Of a stretch of 64,000 nucleotides of DNA, positions 35,652 through 47,509 are shown in pieces. The DNA lies in contig JAXRKP010000178.1 of assembly GCA_037039925.1 (NCBI GenBank), positions 10,001 through 74,000 of the forward strand. The letters are read 5' to 3'. The stretch is from Doris montereyensis. Lineage: Eukaryota > Mollusca > Gastropoda > Nudibranchia > Dorididae. Numbering within the stretch: position 1 is the stretch's first letter; each line of letters starts with the position of its first letter. A model generated the notes under the pieces. That model made no database searches. It was not told where the DNA came from and worked only from the letters and a program-made list of their open reading frames with translations. The translations under genes were made by a program, and so were the position numbers.

Positions 35652-35906
35652 GGAAGAGACTTGGTGGACATCTGGGTGACCAGATACCGTAGGCGAAATA
35701 TTGGTTGAAGTCAACCCTCGCCCCACCCCATCCTCTACGTTTGGGTGAACTAACAGTCTGGATGTCCTCTAACTTTTTAATACAGACTGTGTAGACACTT
35801 GGATGTTAAAATTTCTACTAAGCTCGCACAGACTAAGGTAAAAATATACACTTTGATGTCCACCTAGTGGCACAGGCTATGTAGACTTGCACCCGTAGTC
35901 TCTTCC
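35652..35906. mobile_element. Possible small MITE
   Basis: GGAAGAGACT at the left end is matched by AGTCTCTTCC at the right end, with looser similarity inside (TGGACATC against GATGTCCACC). No clear target duplication. Confidence 0.35.
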
Positions 35907-36124
35907 TTCTTTTCTATCCTTTTCTGTTTGTCAGTCAGTAATCTCATTTTTTTTTTTTGCAAGCACTAGATGAAAATCACAACTCTTGCCTGAAATGTAC
36001 TGTGTAAAGGGGAAGTGTTATATATCAAGTACTATATGATTAGCTTTTCACTTCTGTCTCTATTTACTCTTGTGTATTTGTGGATATATGTATGTGGAAT
36101 AAAGATGTTGGCTATTTTCGTGAG

Positions 36125-36400
36125 TATTAGTGGATAGAGCAGTTCCTTCCTTCACAGTGATATCATAAAAGAAGCTCAGGATCTATTCTTTGACTTAATG
36201 CGATTTTTAGAAACGATACAATGTACAAGCCTATCTTTCAACAGAGCTGTTGTACTTTCAAAGCCAGAAATCTTGTCAAAAGTATAGCAAATTGGTACTC
36301 ATTTTCATCATCACAATGAACCTTTTCCAAAAAAACATTATTTCATGATGTCTTGCATATTGCCTTAGATCACCAGAAAAATATGTGACAAGTTTGACAT
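36125..36400. repeat. Dispersed repeat, inverted relative to 26085-26310
   Basis: 36125-36285 resembles the reverse complement of 26160-26310 (TATCATAAAAGAA, GGATTTTTAGAAACGATA, GCCTATCTTTC, AAAGCCAGAAAT) and weaker similarity continues for about 60 bases. Family unknown. Confidence 0.55.
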
Positions 36401-36529
36401 ATTCTGCGCACCTGTGATCAAAAGATACCATCCCGACATGAGTAAAAGAATCTGGGGCAGTTGAAACAGGGTTGAAAAGTAGTTGAGAGTCTCTCAAGGT
36501 TTTATAACGTTTCAAAATTGTATGATTAT

Positions 36530-36684
36530 TAATAAGTGTGCAACACTATCTGTCTGTTTAGTCTTTAATGTTTATTCAGAAATGACAATGAATGAAGCAA
36601 GATGACGAAGGGTACTGGAAACAAACAGAAATGAAAAATGAAGTGAACTGATAGACAAGAGGAACCAACCAATTATATTTCTCT
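36530..36684 (-). repeat. 3' LTR of the Ty3-type element
   Basis: Shares CAATGAATGA, AGAGGAACCAA and AATTATATTTCTCT with the upstream copy at 40416-40580. Very short for an LTR. Confidence 0.75.
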
Positions 36685-36859
36685 ATGCCCCCCTCAAGTC
36701 TTTGGAGTGAAATGAAAAGACTGATTTAAAAAGTTCGAAGACTCTGGCTGAGTCAAAGTTGACGAGATCAAAAATGTATAAGCAGCCTGTGGCTTCTGAA
36801 AAAGAAAAACAAAATCTATGACTGGATGATGAACGATAGTGACTAGAATGTCTCGAAGT

Positions 36860-38467
36860 CTAAGCAAAGACTAAAGTGTCATTCTGATGTGTGAGGCTGT
36901 TTGGTCGGTTTAGTTGAGCGCCGGGGACGCCAGATGAGATATCTGTCTGAGGGGAGACAACCTGCTTCGTCAGGCCAGGGGCGTTGTGCGGCATTAGGGC
37001 ACGTAGAGCCTGTGGGGCGACAATGACAGTGGTCTTCGAGTGTACAGCCTTCGGGGTTGGGGGTAATGCCTCGGTTACAGGGCCGGGGTCTGGGTCCTGG
37101 TCTGGTGTCGGGGAAGGCTGCGGTAGTGGTGCGGAGACAGGAGTCATGGGCTGCAGATTTTTAGTTGGTGGACATGGGGTGTCGCTCGGAGGTTGTGCAC
37201 TAGTTTGAGAGGCTAGCTTGAGCAGAGAGGCGTTGGGCGTTATAGGCTCAGTGCGGGCAGTTGACGGAGTTGACAATATGGGCGTGTGACCTGGGGCCAT
37301 CAAGATGGGTGTCCGCAGTATAACAGGCATGTATTTCCGCGAAAACTTCCTATTGCGTAGGGTGGTGCGACCGGAGCCATCCACAGCACTACATATTGAT
37401 CAAATTGTCGCACCTCGACGACTATGCCCGTCTTGTCCCACTTGGTTGGGTGAGGCCCAGTTTGATTTTGAACTCGGACACTGTCGCCGACAGCCAGGTA
37501 TGGGAGGGGTTGTTCTGCTCACGAGTACGTATGGTGGATAGGAAAGAGTGTGGCAATCCAGGGGGTGGGGAATTTTCGGAGGCCGGATCCATGGATGCTA
37601 TGTCATCAGGAAGTGTTAGAGCGGTGGGGTTGCCCACAGGTTTGCGAGACTGCGTCTGCCGCTGCATGGCGTAAGCCGGGGATGTGGACGACGCGGAAGT
37701 GATATCGTAGTGACTTTTCCTTGAGATTGCGCAGGCGAGGATTTGGAATGTCGTCAAGACAGCGATCACTGAATATCTTCAGAAGGGGTTTGTGGTCTAC
37801 AACAACAACGAGGTCGGTGCAACCTAGTGTGAAGTGGCGGGCTTTGTCAAGGGCGTCGACGACGGCGAGAGCTTCGCCTTCTATGGGTGCATACCGGGAC
37901 TCAGCTCCTGAAGTGAATTTACCAAACCAAACCAGCTTCTTACGTCTGTAATGTTTTGTTGAGTCGGGAAGTGTTGGATGGCCTCAAGGTAGCGTGCACA
38001 TGGGCACATGGTGGTGGGTGTTATCTCAAAGCCAACAAATTCAACAGTGTCCTTGCCAAACTGAAACTTGGATGGATTGAGGATGATGCCATTGTTGCCA
38101 CAGATGTCGAGCCACTTCACAGCCTAAAAGAACGAATCTTCGATGGTGTCGGACCACATGAGGGTGTCATCTACTTACTTGGTCTTTGGGGGAAATCAGC
38201 AACGATCTCGTCGAAGCGGCGACTATATCCGTCTCCAGATGAAATATATCCCTGAGGGGCGACAAGGTACCTGTATCTGCCCCAGGGTGTGATAAAGGTT
38301 GTCAAATGTCTGTTCCTCTCGTCGAGGGCTATGCTATGATGATAGCCGTTCCAGTTATCGAAGACTGTTTTTTTGGTGTGGTGTGGGACTTTGCAGACCT
38401 GGTGGAAGGGCGACTGGGTGTGATGTGTCTCACGTGTGGCATGTCTATTCAAAGGCTGCAGGTCCAC
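36860..38467 (-). pseudogene. Ty3-type RT/RNase H remnant with integrase missing
   Basis: RT blocks: VDLQPLNRH, KTVFDNWNGYHHSIALDE, TPWGRYRYLVAPQGY, then VDD TLMWSD, where the codon before V is a stop (TAA) near 38166. RNase H: SRYAPIEGEALAVV (near 37880), VVVDHKPLLKIFSDR. After KPVGNPTAL the frame runs into a short spacer and then VDGSGRTTLRNRKF-type C-terminal sequence, so the integrase zinc-binding and DDE core have been deleted. Inactive. Confidence 0.82.
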
Positions 38468-40414
38468 AGTGCGCCGGGGCTTCCTGACCTCTTTGGGCAG
38501 ACGACTATTTTATGACACCATGTAACTGGGGTGCCGATGGGGACCGGCTCGATGACACCTAGGCGCACATCTTGATCGAAGCCTGCCTTGACGTCGTCCT
38601 GCCAGTGGACAGGGACTGGGATAGACGTGTGATGGGCGTCAGGGTCGATCATAAGACGTATGGGTGGACCAGACATCTTCGAGAGTGGTTGGTGTTCACA
38701 CACGTTAAAGGAGCTGGAGCTGTTATAATCCAGCAGCCACTTTTCCAAACGCTCCCTGTTGTTATCGGTGGTAGGGAATGGGAGCGATGTTGGGGGCGAG
38801 GGCGGCGGTTCACGTCGGCGAAACTTGCATGGAGATGTTTGTGTGTCCGTGGGTAGAGTATCTGAGGCACTGCTGGCAGCACTCGTCTCGCCGATCGTTG
38901 GGAAGCTGGGTGGAATCATCCCTAGGGCCATGCATGCTTGCTTGCTTAGGAACATTCGGTCGGTGGCAGTGGTAAAATATACCATCTCACGAGTATCTAG
39001 CTCTTTGTCGGTTGGAGATGTACATGAAATCCTGAGGGCGAGGGCCCCAATGATGTTTATTGTCCCATGATTTGCTGCTGTCATTTTCATGTTGACAGGC
39101 AGGAGGTGCCGCTTGTCAAGGCCCATCTTAGTAAGAAATCCCAGGCCAGCCAGGCATGACTGGCATCCCGTGTCTGCCATGGCCGGGAAGGTGACAGGAC
39201 GGGTGGGGGATGAGAAGGGTGTTGGGAAGCCAAGGGATTTGATATCTGAGGGCACTGCGCGGATTGTGACGTCAACAAAGGGCTGAGAGTCGGAAGCCCG
39301 TTTCTCCCATGCCTCACAGAATTCGTTGAACACATGGTGGTCCAAGCTTATGGTGGGGGCGTGGGATACATGGGTCACCTCATCAGTGCTGCAAAGGCTG
39401 TCAAAAGTGGCAGCAGCGTCGTCGAGGGCGTTTGGCGAAGGGGTCTGGGCAGAGTTGGCGTTGGGTCGTGATGCCTTCCTGCAGACGTTTGCGAAATGGT
39501 GGGCGATCCCACACTTTGTGCATGTTTTTCCATATGCAGGACATTTATTTATGCACTCCAGCCTGCTTGAACCATGTCCATGTCTGCCACAATAACCGCA
39601 TGGAGTTGACGAGGTCAAATTTCTGCCACCTTCTATACGGAGTTTATCCTGGCGCTTGTAGGAGCTTGACGCTGCAACGGTGGACGAGCCTCCTTCAACC
39701 AGACGGCTGGCAGATCTCTTTCCACTTTCTTTTGCTTCAACATAGCAAAGCGCATCCTCCAGTGAAATGTTTTGTCTTGACTCGCCCAGGATGTCTAGCC
39801 TGATTTCTTCATCACTAAGGCCCCTGATGAGCACGTCTCGGGCCATCACATCACTGTAGTCGACGTAGGCGTCACATGAACACTTAATGCTGAAGTTGCA
39901 GACACCTGCTTGTCCTCTTAGGCGAGCGGAAAATGCTCTGACTGGCTCGTCTCTGTCCTGCCGCATCTGCTACAATTGGACCCGTGCGACCATTATGTTC
40001 TCTCGACGTACTGCAAGGGTCTTCATGTTCTTTAGAGTGGTCTCCTCAGTACCAGAGGATAGAACACCGAAGGTCCTGATAAGGTCTTTGCGCAGTCCCT
40101 CGTCGCAGCATTCCAGTAGTTGGAACACTACGTCTGATCCCGTGAGGCGGGTGGCCTGTTTGTAGTCTGTCCATCTTCGAATAAAGTACGCCCACTCTTC
40201 GCTGGTGCCTGATGCTGACACCGTGGGACGCCGAATTTTCTGCCCTGGCCGCTGCTGTTGGAGCAGGCACGTGCGTGTGAGCTGCATGAGCTGTAGCACT
40301 GTGGATGTCCAAAAGGCGGGTAAGTATGTCAGTTGGCGCGGCTGTGGGCCATTCAGCATAGCAGCCGGGAGCTGGGCACTTGATGGTTGCCATGACTGTC
40401 TTTGTTTCATTCAT
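38449..40414 (-). pseudogene. Ty3-type gag, protease and start of RT
   Basis: Gag N-terminus at 40414-39970 is split between two frames. An in-frame TAG just before the codons for QMRQDRDEPV interrupts gag at about 39968. The 505-codon frame below it holds a zinc knuckle CTKCGIAHHFANVC (C-x2-C-x4-H-x4-C), an aspartic protease motif MADTGCQSCLAG (DTG for the catalytic aspartate) and the lead-in to RT (LMIDPDAHHTSIPVPVHW, VTWCHKIVV). Gag and pol appear fused in one frame in the ancestor. Confidence 0.85.
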
Positions 40415-40415
40415 A

Positions 40416-40580
40416 AATAAGTGTGCAACACTATTTGTCTGTTTAGTCTTTAATGTTTATTCAGAAATGACAATGAATGAAACAAGATGACGATGGTTAC
40501 TGGAAACAAACAGAAAGAATTGAAATGAAAAACGAGGTGAACTGATAGACAAGAGGAACCAAACAAATTATATTTCTCTC
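40416..40580 (-). repeat. 5' LTR of the Ty3-type element
   Basis: Partner of 36530-36684 with a few substitutions and a small insertion. The first gag ATG (40414) lies immediately inside, leaving no room for a normal primer-binding site. Confidence 0.75.
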
Positions 40581-41189
40581 ATTATCCTCCTTTTTTCTTA
40601 GGGATATGGGAGGAAAGAATATTCAAATAACATAGGGGGAAATACGATTTTCTCAAAATGTCGATTTTTGTTAATTATTTTCTAATATATTTTTTATGTC
40701 TCAACGTATCTTCATGAAATTTAGTATGAATGATGGTTGGACTAAAACAAAATCGTGATGAGACGCATTTTCTGATATGAGGCTACTATAGTTTTGTGAA
40801 TTTATTATTTTTAAATAACATCTTTGTATATTTTTAGGTTGTTCTCATACGTTATTTTAAAATTTTCAATTAAAGAAAAATGCCAATAAAGCCAAAATCC
40901 GATCTGATCAAATCTAGATATTGTATAAAAGAAGGTGTGTGCGAAGTTTGAAACAAATTTGTCCAAAATATGTGGAAGCCTATCGATATTGAACTTGTTG
41001 AAAATGTTGGGACAAGATCCAAGATGACTGCCGTTTCCATGACAACCAGCAGCGTCAACCAAAAACGTAACTAGATTTTCAACTCAACACATTATGTCTA
41101 TTATACCTGTATTGAGTAAAATTGATAGGAACAAATGTGAACATTTTCACTCCAGAACCCCCCCCCCCCCCCCACCTTAACTCTCCTAG

Positions 41190-41905
41190 AACCATTAGTT
41201 CTTGTAGTTTGGATTTTGATATGATTTGCAGCTATTTGTAAATTGTTTTCAAACATAATGCTTTGTCTTCTTTTAAAGCGTCTTCGCTTGGTCCATCTGC
41301 TATTAATACTTCAATTTCATTTCCTTTTGATTTCATGTTATCTTCTAATAGCCGTGGGCTTATAAATGTCCGGCTATCTAATATGTCTTCATAACTTTTA
41401 TACATTAGGTGGCTACTCCTGTTCTATCTTTTACTTCTACTCCTGATAAGATTAAGCATGACTTGGTCCTACATCTTCTACTCGTTATCATTTTTCCTTT
41501 GATTCCGTGATAATCAAAATATGTACTATGATTTTTTTCCGATTCTTCAACTTTTTTTCCATTTATTTTCCTAGCATTCAATGTTTCAAAATCAAAGTCC
41601 GTATTTGTTTCCAGTGTCGTCTTCTGAAGATCAATCCGGATACAATACCTTTATTCCTCTCAATCGGTTGGTTTTGGGTAAGCAGGTGATTAACTCACTT
41701 TAACTTTAACCTAGATATGTGGTGGGGCTGCCAGCTTGAATGAACCCCTCCTCCCACTGATTTTCTGTCCGTGTTAACTCTCTTAGCTTTTGGTCAGCGA
41801 AGATCCGCTTGCAAGGCAGCAGGATACTGGTGGGGGGGGGCTGCCTAGTCCCGATGTAAGTGCAAGCATCTGCTGACTGCCCGCCTTCGGGATGTGGGAG
41901 TATAA
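41190..41905 (-). mobile_element. 5' fragment of a LINE related to family 1
   Basis: The reverse complement tracks the family 1 endonuclease region (CCACGGCTATTAGA, ATCTTATCAGGAGTAGA-like) and 5' leader (AGCTAAGAGAGTTAAC, CTGCTGCCTTGCAAGC). The RT is absent. More diverged than the copies at 2.2 and 47.5 kb. Flanked left by a 16-base C run (about 41158). Confidence 0.7.
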
Positions 41906-42599
41906 TAGTATAATAGCATCTGCCCATTGTTCGGCTAATATATTATTACGTTGTTATAATTATATATCCACATTATGATTATGTTGTTTGCTGTGGGGGG
42001 GGGGGGGTTACGGTATACATATATGTTTTCTGGTGATAGATCTATGTACTGTGTCCATCTTTATATCATCGATGCCTGAAACTGTCAATGAAGTATTATT
42101 TGAAATTAAAATTATTACCCCAAAACACTGCCTACAAACGCGTATTTAAAGCGATTTATTTGAAACATCCAAAACTATGGAAGTTTTTTTATAGTACCCT
42201 TAATATTCCATTCAGACAGCCGTGCGCAATATTAGTCAGTTACAAACCCTGAGATTATCGCCATGGTGGACAAGGTTTACTTCAAACTCAAACAAACAGA
42301 CAAAATTTGTTTGTTAGAAGAGCTGCATTATACATAAATGTAGGCCTACCAAGGAACAAACAAAGACGAAAAAAATCGATTGATAAAATGATAGATTAAT
42401 ATGAAATAATAATAATTATTTCTCAAGAGTTTGGTACATGCAGGAGATAGCAGCAGAGCGGACAGTAGTACACCAAGTCGCTCTCATTCGTCTTCGGAAT
42501 GCAGTGTCAATACAGTAAATCATTCACAAGATCTTAATCCACTGTAAAATTTCAACAGTTCATGCCTCTAACGAATAGATAGGCCTACCAAACAGTTAC

Positions 42600-44395
42600 G
42601 TAACGAAAAGGACATAAATAGGATGAAGAACAAACCACTCAGGCCCTAGATCTATGCCCAAATAAAAGCAAACAAAACAGATGGAATTGATGACATATCT
42701 AACACAATACTCAAGCAAAGAATGTGCAATTGAACTCACATCAGAATTTGCCTCTTTGTTTCAAGAAAATATCAACACAGGCGTTCTTCCACCAGACTGG
42801 AAAAATGCAAATATATATCACCAGTACGGTATCTAACGAGGGAGTCGTCGGGAACCAAGTAACTATCATCCAGTGTTCCGTCTTTCTCACTAGCGTACCC
42901 CGGTATGGAGTAAAACACTAGGACATGTCATCATGTACAGAACCACCTACAGAAACACAACATACTTACCAACTTACAACATGGATTCAGATCTAGGCAC
43001 TCGTGTGAGAGCCAACTACTACTAGTAGTAATAACAATGGACGACATCATGCAAAGACATGACAAAGGAAAACAGATAGACATGGCCATATTGGACTTGA
43101 GCTAGGCCTTTTACACATTAATGCCTGACAACAAACTGTTACACAAATTAAAACAGTATGGCATCCGATGAGACCTTAACTGAATCAAGTCATTCTTGGC
43201 AGAAAGAAAACAAAACGTAGTTATCAACGGCCAAAGTCGAGTCAGGGTGCCACAGGGCACGGGACTTGGACCACTGTCATTTCTCTGTCATATGAATATA
43301 AACGATCTCACAAAAAGCGTCACATCACAAATACTCCTGTTCCCCGATGACTGCATACTATAGATCAATATCAATCAAAGGAAGACCATCAAAAAATCCA
43401 AAATGACTTAATATCCCTACAAAGATGAGCTTTTGTTTGTTTCATTGAAATATACCCCATCCACTATTGCGGTGATCTCAGGGTGAATTAAGAAGAAACA
43501 TCAAAATGAACGATAAGTGAAGTAAGGAAAGGAAAGAAGTAGGGACTACCAGGAGCACCCACCAACCGCCCCAAAAAATGGGCAGATGACTAGGTTATGA
43601 AATGCAACGATATAAGTGTTATTTAATGTCAATACATGCATCGAAAAAGAGTTCCATCACACTACCACTATTCTCTCAACCACTACATGGTAGAAAAAGT
43701 GAAGGATAATCCATACTAAGGAATCCAATTTCCGACGATCTCAAGTGGTGAAAACATATTTAAACAAAACACCTGTAAGCAAAGCTTAGCGTAATAAGAT
43801 GAAAGCTTAAAAACTAACCAACAAATTTTAACACTATACACATTTTTTTAACAGGCGTATGCCTCCTTGTTCGTCCCATCACGGAATACGGATGCGTCGA
43901 ATGGGACCCTCACCTCCAAAGTGATAAACAAACTGGAAAAAAAATCAGACAGGCAGCACGACTTGCCTGTAATGATTGATAATGACCGGAGGTGCAGTGT
44001 CAGCAATATGATGTAACACCTAAATTGGAAACCCCAAGAGAAACGAAGCAAAAACAACTGACTAAAATTATTCAACAGTACATCTGTAATTTATGAGAAA
44101 GTTACCGTGTCAATCGACCTCTTCACTTACAAAAACGACCACAAAGAATGAGAGACATCAAAACCAAATGGTTATAATTATAATAATGTGTATGCACCAT
44201 ACAACACTAGCATCTCTATACTATAAGTATTCATTCGTACCACGAACTATCAGTATCACTGACTGGAATTATTTGCCTAACTGGGTCGTTATGTTCCCGA
44301 CAAATGAACAGTTCAAGACCGCTTTATCTCAACAAAGACAAGGAAAAGCCATACATTTAAGAGCCTCAACACCGCCAAAATTTGCTCAAGCTTGA
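42600..44395 (+). mobile_element. LINE family 3 RT remnant
   Basis: Decayed plus-strand RT with many breaks: ELTSEFASLFQENINTGVLP, GFRSRHSCESQLLLTMDDI (43.0 kb), MAILDLS and AFxTLMPDNKLLHKLKQYGI (43.1 kb), RVPQGTGLGPLSFLCHMNI (43.25 kb), a damaged catalytic box FPDDCIL in place of FADDC (43.34 kb), then RPITEYGCVEWDPHL (43.87 kb) and SFVPRTISITDWNYLP with FKTAL near 44.35 kb. The C-terminal pattern separates it from families 1 and 2. Ends about 250 bases before the SRSF2 start. Confidence 0.82.
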
Positions 44396-44539
44396 GACAC
44401 TTTGGAGTACGGTACCCAATGCCCAATACAGATGCGGAACTAGCCTAGCAATAATCCATCATCTCAGCCGCGTCTTCGCAACCGATACTGCCTCAATCAC
44501 GAATCGATACCCGAGTTTCCAATATGCTCCAGTGCCGCT

Positions 44540-44644
44540 CCATTGCAGTTGCCGCCATTTTTAGGGTTTTTGTAGCCGTGTGACGAGCCAAGACTGGCAA
44601 GAATCTTTCGACGTCGGCCTGAGTAATTACTTATATTTTTCACA
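44540..44644 (+). promoter_or_regulatory. SRSF2 promoter/5' UTR with YY1-like motif
   Basis: GC-richer segment directly before the SRSF2 start. It contains GCCGCCATTTT around 44551-44561, which fits the YY1 core (AAAATGGCGGC on the other strand), a common element at metazoan housekeeping gene starts. No TATA box. The start site itself cannot be placed from sequence. Confidence 0.45.
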
Positions 44645-45000
44645 ATGAGTGGGTATGCTAGAGGTCCGCCTAGTATTGAAGGCATGTACTCTTTAAAAGT
44701 GGACAATTTGACGTACAGAACAACTCCCGAAGAGCTTAGAAGCACATTTGAAAAGTATGGAGAGGTTGGAGACGTCTATATTCCCAGGGACAGACACACG
44801 AAGGAAAGCCGAGGTTTTGCTTTTATCCGTTTTTTCGATAAAAGAGATGCTGAAGATGCAATGGATTCAATGGATGGGCACATGTTCGATGGACGAGAAA
44901 TAAAGTGTCAAATGGCCCGCTACGGACGGCCATCAGATCCTTATCGACGAGCACCCCCCAGATCTAGATCTAGGTGGAGTGGAGGTGGAAGAGGAGGAAG
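44645..45000 (+). CDS. SRSF2: SRSF2 (SC35) exon 1, RRM domain
   Basis: Serine/arginine-rich splicing factor that binds exonic enhancers and acts in nuclear speckles. The first 118 codons are open: a short glycine/proline start, then a canonical RRM with RNP2 [10 protein letters not shown] (about residues 16-25) and RNP1 RGFAFIRF (about 57-64), [20 protein letters not shown], and QMARYGRP at the RRM end, then an arginine/glycine hinge. These peptides are near-identical to animal SRSF2 and separate it from SRSF8-like or other SR proteins mainly by length and intron position. The exon ends AAG|GTAAGA at 45001, leaving two bases. The start is the first ATG after the promoter and matches family length. 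It lies head to head with MFSD11. Confidence 0.96.
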
Positions 45001-45013
45001 GTAAGATTTCATT

Positions 45014-47509
45014 AAGGTAGTTTTCACAAATTGGTCCATCCCCATTTCCCTCATTTGTCAAAATGTACATGTTATATTACTAACAAGTGTTATATACCAT
45101 GAGGATTCCAGATATATGACGTAAAGAGGTAGTAAAGGACTGAGGCGAGTAAATTAGCTTTTAAAAGTCATGCTTTTCAGTCAAGGGGCATAACTGAAAA
45201 TTCTAGGCTCAATGCCAGTGACGTAATGTTACACGGAACTGCACGGGTCCGTCGACCGAGGGTTCCCTGGCGTTTATTTAGTGACGTAACTCTTGGGCAT
45301 CTGGTTTGGAGAATTCCCTGACTTTTCCCTAGTTCTCAATATGTGATTGTGAAGTCTTGTGTTTGTGTAACCCAACATCTCGGGTGTGGGGTCCACATCC
45401 GGTGCCTTAACATTGATCAGATGACTCGCTTGTGTGGATGGATGAAAATCGATGCTTTTTTGTCCGTTTTTTTGTAAAATTCTGTGATTGTACGCCTTTA
45501 GACTATCCTTATTGGCTGTCATTATTCGGACCGGTGTCCCAATAGTGTGGGTGTTTATTCGGATCCGGGTGTTTATTGGGATACACAGATCTAGAATCTA
45601 CGTCTAAAACTGTATTTTTAGAGAATTGAAGTTGAAGACACGTAATTTTAGTTTCAATCGTAGCTTAAGCAAGGCCATCTTGACGGCCTTGAGCGAAGTC
45701 GACTTCTATTTCTAGCAGTCATATTTCGTTCCGGGAAAAAGTAAACGGAAACCTTTCATACCTTCCGGTGAACTCATTTTCGGAGCACGGGTCGCGATTT
45801 TTATTACCCATTTTAAGTATTTTTTAATAGGTAAATAATAACTTAGATCTACGTTATTAATGTTATGGAATATGCTACCGGGAAAGTTATTTGATTTTGG
45901 GACATGGGTGGTACTGGCACTTAAACAATAGATCTAATAATATTGTTCTGGGCATGTACGGTTTAGGGTAGGTTATGACGTCATTTTACATAAATAGTCC
46001 GTGTCCTAATAGGCCCAGCGTGTCCGAATAGTGTGGGTGTTTATTGGGACCCCTGGTCCGAATAACCACTCCGATCCTGTTACGGGTTTATCGTGTGTAC
46101 CATTCTGCTGAGACCGGTACGGCAAACTTCACGTCTTATATTTAACGAATGTGGATACGATACGTAGGCCGATATTTGCCAATAGAGGGAGAGAATTAAG
46201 AGGGGGGAGACAGAAAGGCACCATCAACAAAACCCTCACCGAAAAGAAATCGCTTTTGGCGGCAATGGTTCTTTTTTCCCCTGTACGTGCTCCCCTACTC
46301 CCATCATCACTCCCTCCCCTCTCCGACTATCTACAGTCACATAGAGCACCCTCTAGATTAGCACAAACTTGTGTCTTTATCGACAGATAATTGCTTCGCG
46401 GAATACGGGACAGGATGGGAGCGGTGGCTGACAAATCTTGAACCTGTGCTGTTAGTATTATGTTCCCTCTCTTTCGTTTAAATGCGTTTTTAGTAATATT
46501 GTATTGTTCTGAAGAAGACTGCATTATAGTGGAGACATAGAGTCAATATCGGTGTAATGGACTTCTAAACCTCCCGTATTGCCAATTATCTCATCTTTAT
46601 TTATTAGAACGGAATAAATCATGAAAGCCTATTGATTGCCGGACTTCTTTACAGAAGTTTCACTCACGATAAGCCAAAACATGTTTTGCTAATGCAACCG
46701 AAATAAACTGAACGATCTCCGAATGTAACTTGATCAGTCTCCTTTCTGATGGCCGCTCATCGTCTACATTTTTGTGCGGACGTAAGGGACATCCAAAGAC
46801 AAAATATTCCATGGCCGACCGGACAGTGGGCAAAAAAGATTTTTCACTAGTCTTACATGAACTGCGAGAAAATAGATCGACGCGATACTACTGTTATTAG
46901 ATTCCAGATTGAAGAGTTTGTTTGTTTCGACCGTAAGGTCACACAGACCGCTAGTAGTCTCATGATATTCTTACTCTCATTTAGAGTCGCCTATGATTTT
47001 TTGTGTCTTTTACAGGATAAATGGCCATAGGAATACATTTTATTTCACTCCAGATCATAAAACGGCGCTTCTGTGTATATTTAAACCTTTTTTTTCAGCT
47101 CTTGCTGTGTGTTCATTTGTAGACTTACATAATAACGAAAACCTGCCTCACGTGATCACTGCAAAAAAAAAAATTAAAATTAGACCTGGCCAAATTTCCT
47201 TTGAACAATTCTTTCACATGGACTTAAAGAAAACAGAATAAACGGTCGTTGACCTCACCTACCGTAAGGTGAAAAGGGACTTATTAAAAAGAGGGATATG
47301 ACAGCAGTCTCAATTGCTGACGTTCGCATCCAAAAAATATTCACAAAACACACAAATTGAAAGCAAATTTCACAATATTATGTTTTTTTATATCTGCAAT
47401 GTCAAAGTTTTCCATGGACCAAATGTTAAGAAAATTCATCAATTAACCTGAGAAAGATTAATTGAAGAGTTCAAGTTATCATTGGGTCCCATTTTTGTGA
47501 AAGATGCCA
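45014..47509. mobile_element. 1.8-kb TIR DNA transposon, copy 2, with nested insertion
   Basis: Same family and orientation as 26708-28527. Left end AAGGTAGTTTTCACAAATTGG, right end (reverse complement) TGGCATCTTTCACAAAAATG. It is longer because of a nested MITE (45532-46065). The left end begins 13 bases after the SRSF2 exon 1 donor. Confidence 0.82.
45532..46065. mobile_element. 534-bp MITE nested in transposon copy 2
   Basis: Left end TTATTCGGACCGGTGTCCCA and right end (reverse complement) TTATTCGGACCAGGGGTCCC. Both ends also carry GTGGGTGTTTATTGGGA-like motifs in direct orientation. It is absent from the empty-site sequence at about 27045. Target duplication unclear. Confidence 0.75.

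Larger units (their letters stand above)
36530..40580 (-). mobile_element. Ty3/Gypsy-type LTR retrotransposon, defective, integrase-deleted
   Basis: Two direct repeats of about 155-165 bp (36530-36684 and 40416-40580) bound a minus-strand gag-pol remnant. ATTAT lies on each side one base off the repeat ends, a plausible 5-bp target duplication. A G-rich tract (GAGGGGGGCAT on the minus strand) abuts the downstream repeat, as a polypurine tract should. Order gag, protease, RT, RNase H places it in the Ty3 group (integrase last). No envelope frame. Confidence 0.82.

Noticed and set aside
36984..39803. Several plus-strand frames of 60-120 codons, Gly/Val-rich
   Set aside because: Antisense shadows of the Ty3-type gag-pol, which has domain motifs on the minus strand.
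36530..40580. Endogenous retrovirus
   Set aside because: No envelope frame between RNase H/C-terminal tail and the LTR; fits a Ty3-type retrotransposon.
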